Assembly: GCA_024280195.1 (NCBI GenBank)
Contig: JAJRQP010000173.1
Span: 1-11,733 of the forward strand
DNA from: Bacteroidota bacterium
Lineage (GTDB): Bacteria > Bacteroidota > Bacteroidia > Flavobacteriales_D > Crocinitomicaceae
Length of the DNA stretch: 11,733 nt
Direction of reading: 5' to 3'
Below the pieces are notes generated by a model. The model ran no database searches. It was not told where the DNA came from and saw nothing but the letters and a program-made list of their open reading frames with translations. Positions within the stretch are counted from its first letter, which is position 1, and every line of letters starts with the position of its first letter. Shown piece after piece: positions 1 to 6,906 of the stretch. The translations under genes were made by a program, and so were the position numbers.

Positions 1-67
1 ATAAACCTTCTCCAAATCCAGATCTAGTGTCTTTTTTTCCTAATACTTCGATTTCTGATGCTTTCAT
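1..67 (-). CDS. tkt: Transketolase C-terminal (pyrimidine-binding) subunit, 5' end only
   Basis: Partial gene, cut by the left edge. The 22 visible codons start with ATG at 67-65 and read MKASEIEVLGKK followed by DTRSGFGEGL. The lysine-lysine-aspartate-threonine-arginine and GFGxGL pattern is what I expect at the N terminus of the separate C-terminal transketolase subunit of Bacteroidota, which carries the pyrimidine-binding and C-terminal domains. It would pair with the N-terminal subunit encoded at 1417-2259 to make an active thiamine-diphosphate transketolase of the pentose phosphate pathway in the cytosol. The ATG overlaps the TGA of the upstream VWA gene by four bases (ATGA), so translation is probably coupled. 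The identification rests on a short stretch plus the presence of the other half nearby; the neighbouring sequence would settle it. Confidence 0.8.
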   Translation of the reverse strand, partial: MKASEIEVLGKKDTRSGFGEGL

Positions 68-1416
68 AATTTTAAAGATGCTATTTTGTTTGAGTTAATT
101 CTAAATTCTCTCTCCAGCGTATAAGCCGAAGATTTTAAGTTCTTTTGTCGGTAAACAATTTTATATTGTCCCGGTTGCAAAGACCAAGTTCCTCTTCGAG
201 AGTTGTCTTTGAGGTTGCAAACCCATTCCCATGTCCCGTTGCTATTCTTCGTGAATACTTGTCCAACAATGCCTCTTCCTGCAGAATAGCTTAAGACCCC
301 AGGTGCTTTGATGTCGATATAAGAAGTAGTGCTTTGATTGATGTTTAATGTCACGTAAATTCGTGGTAGTGTCAATATTTCTACATCATACGTTCCAACG
401 ATGTACTTGTCAGAAGCTCCTACCTTTTGTGCGTTTAATGTCTTTGTTTCACCGTTTTGAGTCACCCGTAAATCAATTTGATAAGGTTTGCTCGCGTTGG
501 TAAATCTTGCTTTTAGATATCCTTGTGGGCAATCAACAACGATGGTGTTGTGAGTGTTTTTAACAATGATAATATCCTTTTTTTCTACTTTCGGTGTTGT
601 GTTAACGACCAAATCGTATTTAAAAGCAGGGTCGATAATTAGCGTATCAGGATTGTTGTATTTGTTAATCGTATGCGTAAAAGTATATGCTAGTTCATTT
701 GTTCCTGCTTTGTACAAGAACATTGTCACGTCAGTTTCTGACGGAGAAGCATTGATATCGTTTAAATTGATTTGAGTTGTTGTATTCAGCAATGCTTTCG
801 AAACGACATTCTGCAATACTTTAGCAAAAGCATCTTTTGTTTCAGCGTCAGAATAACTACCGATGCACTTGAATTTCTCCAAGTAAGAAAGATCCATTCC
901 TAATCCAATAACAAAAGGCGTTACATTAACCCCTTTGTCGTGTAGTTTCTTTGCGATAACGCAAGGGTCATTGTCACAAGCTTCTAGCCCATCCGTTATA
1001 AGAATGATGATATTTCTTGATTTGTTATCTGGAAAATCTCCCGCTGCCGCTTCTAAAGAACGAGCAATTGGAGTTGTTCCTTTTGCGTAAATAGATTTTA
1101 TTCTTGCCTTAACTTGATGAAAGTTGTCCTGAGCAAATGGAACTTCTAGTTTGGTATCGTTGCAATCTTGAAAAGTTGCGGTTATAGGAGATTGATGTCC
1201 ATAAACTCTCAAACCAATTTCTAGGTTTGGTACAGAATTAAGATCGTCGACTGTTTTTGCAAGTAATTCTTTTGCCGCTTCAATTCTTGTTTGGTCTCCC
1301 CATCGGGCATTCATACTATTAGATGCGTCAAGAATAAATAATATTCGTGTTAATTTTTCCTGCCCGTAGCTAAACGAAGCAAAGAATACTGACGCTATAA
1401 GTAAGAATTTTTTCAA
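64..1416 (-). CDS. Exported von Willebrand factor A domain protein, between the transketolase halves
   Basis: 450 residues. Residues 1-19 look like a Sec signal peptide (MKK, hydrophobic core, cleavage after SYG or GQ), so it probably acts in the periplasm or on the surface. The VWA domain covers about 24-205 and has a complete metal-ion-dependent adhesion site: DxSxS at 30-34 (D30, S32, S34), T114 in GTTP and D142 in ITDG. Cysteines at 85, 147, 152, 184, 296 and 400 could form disulfides; C147 and C152 lie in the TDGLEACDNDPC segment seen in a group of VWA proteins. Residues 210-450 are beta-rich and have no domain I can name. The start is TTG at 1416-1414, directly after the TAA of the transketolase gene, with GGGAG about ten bases upstream. 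The next methionine (M36) would remove both the signal peptide and the MIDAS, so TTG is preferred. The 3' end overlaps the next gene by four bases. Ligand and role are unknown. Confidence 0.9.
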   Translation of the reverse strand: MKKFLLIASVFFASFSYGQEKLTRILFILDASNSMNARWGDQTRIEAAKELLAKTVDDLNSVPNLEIGLRVYGHQSPITATFQDCNDTKLEVPFAQDNFHQVKARIKSIYAKGTTPIARSLEAAAGDFPDNKSRNIIILITDGLEACDNDPCVIAKKLHDKGVNVTPFVIGLGMDLSYLEKFKCIGSYSDAETKDAFAKVLQNVVSKALLNTTTQINLNDINASPSETDVTMFLYKAGTNELAYTFTHTINKYNNPDTLIIDPAFKYDLVVNTTPKVEKKDIIIVKNTHNTIVVDCPQGYLKARFTNASKPYQIDLRVTQNGETKTLNAQKVGASDKYIVGTYDVEILTLPRIYVTLNINQSTTSYIDIKAPGVLSYSAGRGIVGQVFTKNSNGTWEWVCNLKDNSRRGTWSLQPGQYKIVYRQKNLKSSAYTLEREFRINSNKIASLKL

Positions 1417-2259
1417 TTAATAATCTCCCAAAGTTTCTTCTAATTGACCAAGAGCATCCGCTAATTGTTCTGCATTTGGCGTACTTCCATGCCATTTATG
1501 CGTCCCCATCATATAATCAACTCCTTGTCCCATTTCTGTCTTCATAACGATCATGATAGGCTTTCCGTTACCAGTTAAACTTTTTGCTTTTGCTAAAGTC
1601 GCTTTGATTTCGTCTATATTATGACCGTCCATTTCAAGAACCTCCCATCCAAAAGCTTGCCACTTTTCAGTTAAGTTACCCATTGGGAGAACATCATCTA
1701 AATCACCATCAATTTGGCGACCATTATAATCAATGGTAGAAATTAAATTGTCAACCTTGTTTGCAGCAGCATATAGAGCAGCTTCCCAAATTTGCCCTTC
1801 TTGCAATTCTCCATCACCATGTAAGGTGTAAACGATCGCATCATCACCGTTGAGCTTTTTTGCTTGTGCAGTTCCAATAGCAACCGATAATCCTTGTCCT
1901 AATGAACCAGATGCCATTCTAATTCCAGGCAAACCTTTATCGGTAGAAGGGTGTCCTTGCAAACGAGTTCCTAACTTTCTTAAGGTACTCAATTCCGGGA
2001 CAGGAAAATATCCACTTCTTGCTAGAACACTGTACCATACAGGAGCAATGTGTCCATTAGAAAGATAGAACACATCATCGTTGATTCCATCCATTGTGAA
2101 ATTAGAAGGGTCATGCTTCATTTGATCAAAATACAGCGTAGTTACGAAGTCTGTGCAACCTAATGAGCCTCCAGGATGCCCTGAGCTACATTCACATACC
2201 ATTCTTAATATATCTCTTCTTACTTGAGACGCAATTTTTTGAAGTTCCTTCGTTTCCAT
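1417..2259 (-). CDS. tkt: Transketolase N-terminal (thiamine diphosphate-binding) subunit
   Basis: 280 residues, the size expected for a stand-alone N-terminal transketolase subunit (whole enzymes are about 620-670). It would transfer two-carbon ketol groups between sugar phosphates in the non-oxidative pentose phosphate pathway, together with the subunit starting at 67. Visible motifs are GHPGGS at 27-32 (H28), SNGH at 67-70, GHPS at 102-105, GSLGQGL at 118-124, and the thiamine diphosphate/Mg motif from GDGELQEG at 148 to N179 in DYNG. H257 in KWHG fits a conserved active-site histidine. It has no signal peptide, so it is cytosolic. It is the first gene of the minus-strand cassette. Its TAA is followed at once, in the same frame, by the TTG of the VWA gene. 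A 1-deoxyxylulose-5-phosphate synthase or another ketolase is less likely because of the length and the split layout. Confidence 0.96.
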   Translation of the reverse strand: METKELQKIASQVRRDILRMVCECSSGHPGGSLGCTDFVTTLYFDQMKHDPSNFTMDGINDDVFYLSNGHIAPVWYSVLARSGYFPVPELSTLRKLGTRLQGHPSTDKGLPGIRMASGSLGQGLSVAIGTAQAKKLNGDDAIVYTLHGDGELQEGQIWEAALYAAANKVDNLISTIDYNGRQIDGDLDDVLPMGNLTEKWQAFGWEVLEMDGHNIDEIKATLAKAKSLTGNGKPIMIVMKTEMGQGVDYMMGTHKWHGSTPNAEQLADALGQLEETLGDY

Positions 2260-2403
2260 TCTAAACCGATTATTGATACAAATTATATGGTGTAAAAATA
2301 AATTTAATTATTAGATTTACAGTCAGAAAAAGGACTCTTTTATTCGCATCTTGCAACTATTTGTTAACAATGTGAGTCTATATAAAACTAATTAGGTAGG
2401 ACT
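2260..2403. other. Divergent intergenic region, probable promoters for both flanking operons
   Basis: 144 very AT-rich bases between the divergent transketolase and small exported protein genes, so it should hold a promoter for each side. I found no full match to the Bacteroidota TTG-N17-23-TAnnTTTG consensus. On the minus strand TATAATTTG lies close to the transketolase start but has one base too many between TA and TTTG. On the plus strand TATATAAA (about 2380) precedes the gene at 2404, and AGGTAGG just before its ATG could serve as a weak ribosome binding site. No hairpin or operator is evident. Confidence 0.4.
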
Positions 2404-2778
2404 ATGAAAAAAATATTAGCGATTACAGTATCAATGTTGCTTTGCGGAACATTATTCTCGCAGAAAATAGATAATAGATTATTAAAGAGTTTTGATGAAA
2501 ACACTTTAATTGATTTAAAAAAGAACGATGTTCAAAAATACAACTTGTTAATTTCCTCAATTGGTAATGCAATTGAAATTGTTGAATTGCCTTTAAAGAA
2601 AGGTAAATCTAAATTGTTAAATGAGATAACTCTTCCAGATGGAGAGTACAACTATTTGGATTTGGGTCTTGAAATAAAAGAAGAAAATCAATACTTTAAA
2701 ATTACTAATACGGATAAAATGATGATTGTAAAATCGTTCTATGTATTGCGTAACGAATTAAAACTAGAAAATAAATAA
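2404..2778 (+). CDS. Small exported protein of unknown function, partner of the downstream type B protein
   Basis: 124 residues. I do not recognise a named domain. Residues 1-19 or 1-20 form a signal peptide (MKK, hydrophobic core, FSQ cleavage region), so the mature protein of about 104 residues is exported. It has no cysteine after the signal region and is not an obvious lipoprotein: the only cysteine (C14) lies inside the hydrophobic core. The mature part is rich in lysine and short hydrophobic stretches. A C-terminal segment, NQYFKITNTDKMMIVKS (about 95-111), looks structured and conserved in style. The stop codon is one base from the ATG of the 964-residue gene, so the two are almost certainly co-transcribed and translationally coupled. 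From context alone it may assist, anchor or process the large secreted protein. Confidence 0.85.
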   Translation: MKKILAITVSMLLCGTLFSQKIDNRLLKSFDENTLIDLKKNDVQKYNLLISSIGNAIEIVELPLKKGKSKLLNEITLPDGEYNYLDLGLEIKEENQYFKITNTDKMMIVKSFYVLRNELKLENK

Positions 2779-2779
2779 G

Positions 2780-5674
2780 ATGAGAAATTTAATTAATTTA
2801 ATTGCGGTTGTATTCTGTGCTAGTAATTTATTTGGTCAGGTTAATATGGGAGACGCAGGTTTTCCATTAACAAATACGATTCCTTGTACAACATATAGTG
2901 ATGGTTCAACTCCTAACTTTTTTGATGACGGTGCTGGAGCAAACTATTCTGCAAGTTATAATGATACGATAACATTTTGTCCAGATTTGACTCAAGGTAC
3001 AAAAGTGACTTTAACATTTGCGATCAATGCTGGTTTTACATTTAATGTAGATGGTTCAGATTCAATTTATGTTTATGACGGTTCAGATGTTAGTGCTCCT
3101 CTATTAGGAATGCACAACAGTGTTACCGATCCAAATGGGTTTGCTTATACTGCGTCTTGGAACAATCCAACTGGATGTATTACAGTTGTGTTTATTTCTG
3201 ACGGAACTACTGAAGGTACAGGGTGGGGTGCAAATATTTCTTGTGGAAATATTAATCAACCATTTACGCCTCATGTGGTAGGTTATGTAAATGGAGTTGG
3301 TGGTGATGCTATCAACCCTGTTGATACAGGTTTTGTTGATATTTGTTTGGGAGATAGTATATTGTTTATTGCACAACCTTTATTCCCAAATTCTCAAGAA
3401 AGCACAGGCTTTGGTTATTCTCAGAACGTTGATAACGTATCTTACGATTGGTATATAACGGATGGAAATACTTATCCTAATAATGATTCAATTTGGTTTA
3501 AGCCAACAACTAGAAATGGTTTTTTGATTGATTTAAAAATAACAGATGCGTTTCCACAAATTGAAAGAATCCTATGTAAAGTGAGAGTTTCGCAATTGCC
3601 TAGTTTTGAGGCTACAGGTCCTTTTCCTGATTCTATTTGTTTAGGAACTACTACTAGTTTACTAGGAGGGGTAACAGCTGCAGATACTGTAGGTGTTGAT
3701 GTTCCTCCAGGAACTTTCCAGCTAGGAGGTTCTTTCGCAGGATTGACATATTTACCAGATGGTTCTGGAGCTCAATACCAAGCACCGATTACTATTGGAG
3801 GATTTCCTACAGGGTCTACAATTACCAATTCTCAAGACTTAAATCAAGTGTGTATTACAATGGAGCATTCTTATTTAGGAGATTTAGAGATTGCATTAGA
3901 ATGTCCTAACGGAACTCAGGTGTCACTTGTTAATTCTTATAGCCCAGGGTTTATTCCTGGTGGATTTGGAGGAGGAGGAACTTTCCTTGGTGATGCTGAC
4001 GACGCGAGTGGTAATGGAGTGCCTGGTGTTGGATGGGAGTATTGTTTTAGTTCAGTATTTGCTACATGGGGGGATATGCCAACAGAATTTGCAGGAGGAA
4101 ATACCGTTCCAACAACAATTTCTTCAGGTAATGCGATGAATCCTAATGGAGTTTATTTACCAGAACAAGATTTCTCTGCTTTCAACGGGTGTCCTGTTAA
4201 TGGTCAATGGACAATTATTGTTCAAGATAATATAGGAATTGATGATGGGTATATTTTTGAATGGGGTCTATTTTTCGATCCTTCTTATTTTCCTGGTGCA
4301 GAAGGTTATCAAAACACGATTGTAAGTTCCGCTTGGTTGCCAGATCCCACAATTATTTCTGGTCAAACTGATACAGCAATTGTTGTTATGCCTGATACAA
4401 CAGGTTATACTTTTTATACTTTTATGGTTGTGGATGATTATGGATGTGAATATGATACAACTGTAGGTTTGTTTGTTATGCCACAACCTATTATTTTTGA
4501 AGATACAGCTGTTTGTAATTATGCATTACAAGTAGGTGGAACTTCGGCTTTTTCAGGAGGTGTTTGGACAGCGCAAAGTGGAGATGTGATTTATAATGAT
4601 TCATCTTTAAATAATCCGCTAATTACTACCAATTCAATGAGTGGTTTTTATACTGTTTACTTTACTGATAATCAATGTGGCTCAACAGATACCGCTATAA
4701 TTAACTTCGCTCCATCTCCCGTATTTAATTTTACACCAGATTTAAATTATTGTGAAGGGACTAATGGTGTTTTTTTAGAAATAGTAGATTCATTGATTTA
4801 TTCAGAAGCCTCTTGGGGGCTTGTGGATGTAGGCTTAGATAGCCTGTATTCAAACACACTGTTTGCTGGAACGTATAACATTCATATTGAAGATGCTACT
4901 GGGACATGTGTAAATGATACATCCTTAACAATTGAAGAACGAATTTTACCTTCTATCTTCCCTGATACTTTAATTTGTTCTTATGAACATTTTGTAACAG
5001 GTACATCTTCATACTCTGGTGGTGTTTGGACAACAACTGAGCCAAATATCATTTTTAATGATCCAACATTAGAAAACCCTCACATTCTTGTGTCGGATAC
5101 TACACCAGGGCTTTATACAGTTACATTTACAGATAATGAATGTAATTATTCAGTTACTTCAACTATTGATTTCCCAGAATATCCAGGTACTTGGTTTGAG
5201 GACACATCCTTGTGTTATGGTGTAAGTTATCATGTGGTCGCCCTCAATGACAATGTACATCCAACATCCTACACATGGAGTAATGGAGATACGGGAGAAG
5301 ATGTTGTTTTCACAGAGGAAGGGACCTATGTTGTAACGTTGGAAAACGTGTGCTACACTGCCTATAAATCTTTAGAATTAGACTATATCCTTTGTGACAT
5401 TGAAGCTCCAAATGTTATTTCCTTGGCTCAAGGTTCACAAAATCCATTATGGTACGCAAAAACAGAAGGCTTGAAAGAATTTACAGTTGTAATTACAAAC
5501 CGTTGGGGGAATCTGATTTTTGAATGCTCTAACGAGTTAGGTAATTGTTATTGGGATGGTACTGATAGAAAAGGGAACTTTGTTGATGAAGGTACTTATT
5601 TTTACATTATCAATGCTAAAACACAAGGAGAAGAAGAAATCAATAAACACGGCTTTATTCAAGTCATAAAATAA
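2780..5674 (+). CDS. Large secreted or surface protein with CUB-like, P-domain-like and Ig-like modules and a T9SS type B sorting domain
   Basis: 964 residues. A signal peptide at 1-20 (cleavage near FGQ) sends it to the periplasm. The C-terminal domain (about 877-964, with NRWGN at 907, WDG at 925 and GTYFY in the next segment) matches the gliding-motility-associated CHU_C/type B domain, so the type IX system should carry it across the outer membrane. Modules in order: a CUB-like beta domain (about 21-155, with YVYDGSD); an Ig/PKD-like region (about 160-300, YDWYITDG); a segment resembling the proprotein convertase P domain (about 306-495, with EHSYLGDLEIAL, CPNGT and NGQWTIIVQD); a further Ig-like stretch (505-568); two related 75-residue modules (569-643 and 723-798) around an unlike module; and a last Ig-like module (about 803-870). 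No catalytic domain is visible, so adhesion, matrix or scaffold roles are inferred. It forms an operon with the small gene upstream and ends before a strong terminator. Confidence 0.92.
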   Translation: MRNLINLIAVVFCASNLFGQVNMGDAGFPLTNTIPCTTYSDGSTPNFFDDGAGANYSASYNDTITFCPDLTQGTKVTLTFAINAGFTFNVDGSDSIYVYDGSDVSAPLLGMHNSVTDPNGFAYTASWNNPTGCITVVFISDGTTEGTGWGANISCGNINQPFTPHVVGYVNGVGGDAINPVDTGFVDICLGDSILFIAQPLFPNSQESTGFGYSQNVDNVSYDWYITDGNTYPNNDSIWFKPTTRNGFLIDLKITDAFPQIERILCKVRVSQLPSFEATGPFPDSICLGTTTSLLGGVTAADTVGVDVPPGTFQLGGSFAGLTYLPDGSGAQYQAPITIGGFPTGSTITNSQDLNQVCITMEHSYLGDLEIALECPNGTQVSLVNSYSPGFIPGGFGGGGTFLGDADDASGNGVPGVGWEYCFSSVFATWGDMPTEFAGGNTVPTTISSGNAMNPNGVYLPEQDFSAFNGCPVNGQWTIIVQDNIGIDDGYIFEWGLFFDPSYFPGAEGYQNTIVSSAWLPDPTIISGQTDTAIVVMPDTTGYTFYTFMVVDDYGCEYDTTVGLFVMPQPIIFEDTAVCNYALQVGGTSAFSGGVWTAQSGDVIYNDSSLNNPLITTNSMSGFYTVYFTDNQCGSTDTAIINFAPSPVFNFTPDLNYCEGTNGVFLEIVDSLIYSEASWGLVDVGLDSLYSNTLFAGTYNIHIEDATGTCVNDTSLTIEERILPSIFPDTLICSYEHFVTGTSSYSGGVWTTTEPNIIFNDPTLENPHILVSDTTPGLYTVTFTDNECNYSVTSTIDFPEYPGTWFEDTSLCYGVSYHVVALNDNVHPTSYTWSNGDTGEDVVFTEEGTYVVTLENVCYTAYKSLELDYILCDIEAPNVISLAQGSQNPLWYAKTEGLKEFTVVITNRWGNLIFECSNELGNCYWDGTDRKGNFVDEGTYFYIINAKTQGEEEINKHGFIQVIK
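4484..5173 (+). repeat. Pair of diverged 75-residue Ig-like protein modules within the type B protein
   Basis: Residues 569-643 (4484-4708) and 723-798 (4946-5173) align by eye with one single-residue gap, with about 36 identities in 75. Shared anchors are IFxDT, a Cys followed by Tyr, GTS, SGGVWT, ND..L.NP, YTV and FTDN.C, ending in I.F. Each copy keeps two cysteines, which could form a disulfide. The intervening residues (about 644-722) form a module that does not clearly match either copy. The DNA is well diverged, so this is an old domain duplication rather than a recent tandem repeat. Confidence 0.75.
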
Positions 5675-5692
5675 TTTTTCTAGATATCATTT

Positions 5693-5720
5693 AGGGCAAT
5701 CTTTTGGATTGCCCTTTTTT
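5693..5720 (+). terminator. Rho-independent terminator after the type B protein gene
   Basis: A perfect 9-bp stem, AGGGCAATC (5693-5701) pairing with GATTGCCCT (5707-5715), with a TTTTG loop and six Ts at 5715-5720. It lies 18 bases after the TAA of the 964-residue gene and should end that operon. Confidence 0.9.
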
Positions 5721-5745
5721 GTTTCTAATAAGTTTAGTACCTTTA
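5719..5745 (+). promoter_or_regulatory. gap: Weak candidate promoter for the GAPDH gene
   Basis: TTG at 5719-5721 followed after 16 bases by TACCTTTA at 5738-5745 resembles the Bacteroidota TTG/TAnnTTTG pattern. The last base of the second element is wrong, the spacer is a base short, and the TTG lies in the tail of the preceding terminator. The gene needs its own promoter because a strong terminator separates it from the upstream operon. The remaining intergenic DNA (5746-5851), which would be a leader of about 100 bases, shows no riboswitch or hairpin I recognise. Confidence 0.25.
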
Positions 5746-5851
5746 ACGGTCCAAACAAGGAAATTAGATCAATTAATATTCTTTCGAAGTGCGAGGTAAG
5801 GAAACTATCAGCTCAGATTAATTGAATGTTCAAACCAGAAAAATATATAGT

Positions 5852-6841
5852 ATGAAAATTATAGGAGTTAACGGCTTTGGTCGTATTGGCAGGTATTTTA
5901 CCAGAATGACATTAGAAAACCCAAATGTAGATGTTGCAGTCGTAAATGATTTGGCAGATGTAAAAACATTGGCGCATTTATTTAAGTATGATAGTGTTCA
6001 CAGGAAATTAAATCAGAATTTTGAGTTAGTTGGAAACAAGATTGTTTTTGAAAACGGAAAAGAAATTTTATTTATTTCAGAAAGAAATCCTGAGAATATT
6101 AAGTGGTCAGATTACGGCGTTGAAGTAGTTTTGGAAGCAACTGGTATTTTTAGAACAACTGAAGAAGCTTCTAAGCATTTAGTTGGAGGGGCGAAAAAAG
6201 TGATTATCTCTGCACCTGCAAAAGACGAAGGAACACGAACAGTTGTTTTAGGAGTGAATGATAGTAAATTAGTATCGTCTGATGTCGTTGTTTCAAATGC
6301 ATCTTGTACTACAAATTCTGCAGCACCTGTTGTTCAGGTAATGAAAACAATTTGCGAAATTGAAAGTATATACATTAGTACAATTCATAGTTACACATCT
6401 GATCAACGTTTGCATGACTCCCCTCATTCTGATTTAAGAAGAGCAAGAGCAGCAGCTGAGTCTATCGTTCCAACTTCTACAGGTGCAGCAAGTGCATTGT
6501 CTAAGATTTTCCCAGAGTTAGATGGGAAAATTGGTGGTGTTGGGATTAGGGTTCCAGTTCCAGATGGTTCTTTAACTGATTTGACTTTTATTTGTAAAGA
6601 TGCTCCTTCTGCTGAGAAAATTGTTGCAGCAATGAAAAAGGCTTCTGAAAATGAGTTAAAAGGAATTTTAGGATTCACAACTGATCCAATTGTTTCAGCT
6701 GATATCATTGGTGACCCTCACAGTTGTATTTTTGATGCTCAGTTAACCTCAGTTGTTGGTAATATGGTGAAGGTTTTTGCTTGGTATGATAATGAAGCTG
6801 GATATTCTAACCGATTGGTTGATTTAGCTGAGAGAGTTTAA
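5852..6841 (+). CDS. gap: Glyceraldehyde-3-phosphate dehydrogenase, type I
   Basis: 329 residues from the ATG at 5852, the usual family length. The enzyme oxidises and phosphorylates glyceraldehyde 3-phosphate to 1,3-bisphosphoglycerate in cytosolic glycolysis or gluconeogenesis. The N terminus MKIIGVNGFGRIGR is canonical, with the Rossmann GxGxxG at 8-13. The catalytic cysteine is C152 in SNASCTTN and the catalytic histidine is H179 in STIHSYT; RRARAAA, PTSTGAA and WYDNEAGYS are intact. D33 in VVND and P191 in DSPHSDLRR favour NAD over NADP. The second cysteine of the common CTTNC motif is serine here (S156). An in-frame TTG at 5822 would add ten residues before the invariant N terminus and is rejected as the start. 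The TAA touches the first base of the convergent hairpin. Confidence 0.97.
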   Translation: MKIIGVNGFGRIGRYFTRMTLENPNVDVAVVNDLADVKTLAHLFKYDSVHRKLNQNFELVGNKIVFENGKEILFISERNPENIKWSDYGVEVVLEATGIFRTTEEASKHLVGGAKKVIISAPAKDEGTRTVVLGVNDSKLVSSDVVVSNASCTTNSAAPVVQVMKTICEIESIYISTIHSYTSDQRLHDSPHSDLRRARAAAESIVPTSTGAASALSKIFPELDGKIGGVGIRVPVPDGSLTDLTFICKDAPSAEKIVAAMKKASENELKGILGFTTDPIVSADIIGDPHSCIFDAQLTSVVGNMVKVFAWYDNEAGYSNRLVDLAERV

Positions 6842-6906
6842 AAAAAAGCATATAAAAAAGTACGGGCAGGTCGCAACCTGCCCGTACTTTTTTATATGCT
6901 TTTTTT
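6841..6906. terminator. Bidirectional terminator: perfect 31-bp inverted repeat between convergent genes
   Basis: The arms 6841-6871 and 6876-6906 are exact reverse complements around the loop CGCA. Each arm runs from seven As through GCATAT and six As to the GC-rich core GTACGGGCAGGT, so each strand has a strong core stem followed by T-runs. The last base of the GAPDH stop codon and two bases of the HU/SPOR stop codon (6905-6907) lie within the repeat, so the element fills the whole gap and should terminate both operons. It resembles the hairpin at 10972-11014. Confidence 0.93.

Noticed and set aside
554..775. Plus-strand open frame inside the VWA gene
   Set aside because: It lies antisense to a well-supported coding region and has no recognisable motif; treated as a shadow.
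3104..3376. Minus-strand open frame inside the type B protein gene
   Set aside because: Antisense to a coding region with clear domains; composition is typical of a shadow frame, as are the similar frames at 4268-4486 and 3927-4139.
4484..5173. Recent tandem duplication in the type B gene
   Set aside because: The two modules share under half their residues and are separated by an unlike module, so the duplication is old and at the protein-domain level.
5822..5851. TTG start ten codons upstream of the GAPDH ATG
   Set aside because: It would add residues before the canonical MKIIGVNGFGRIGR start; no homologue I know has such an extension and there is no ribosome binding site.
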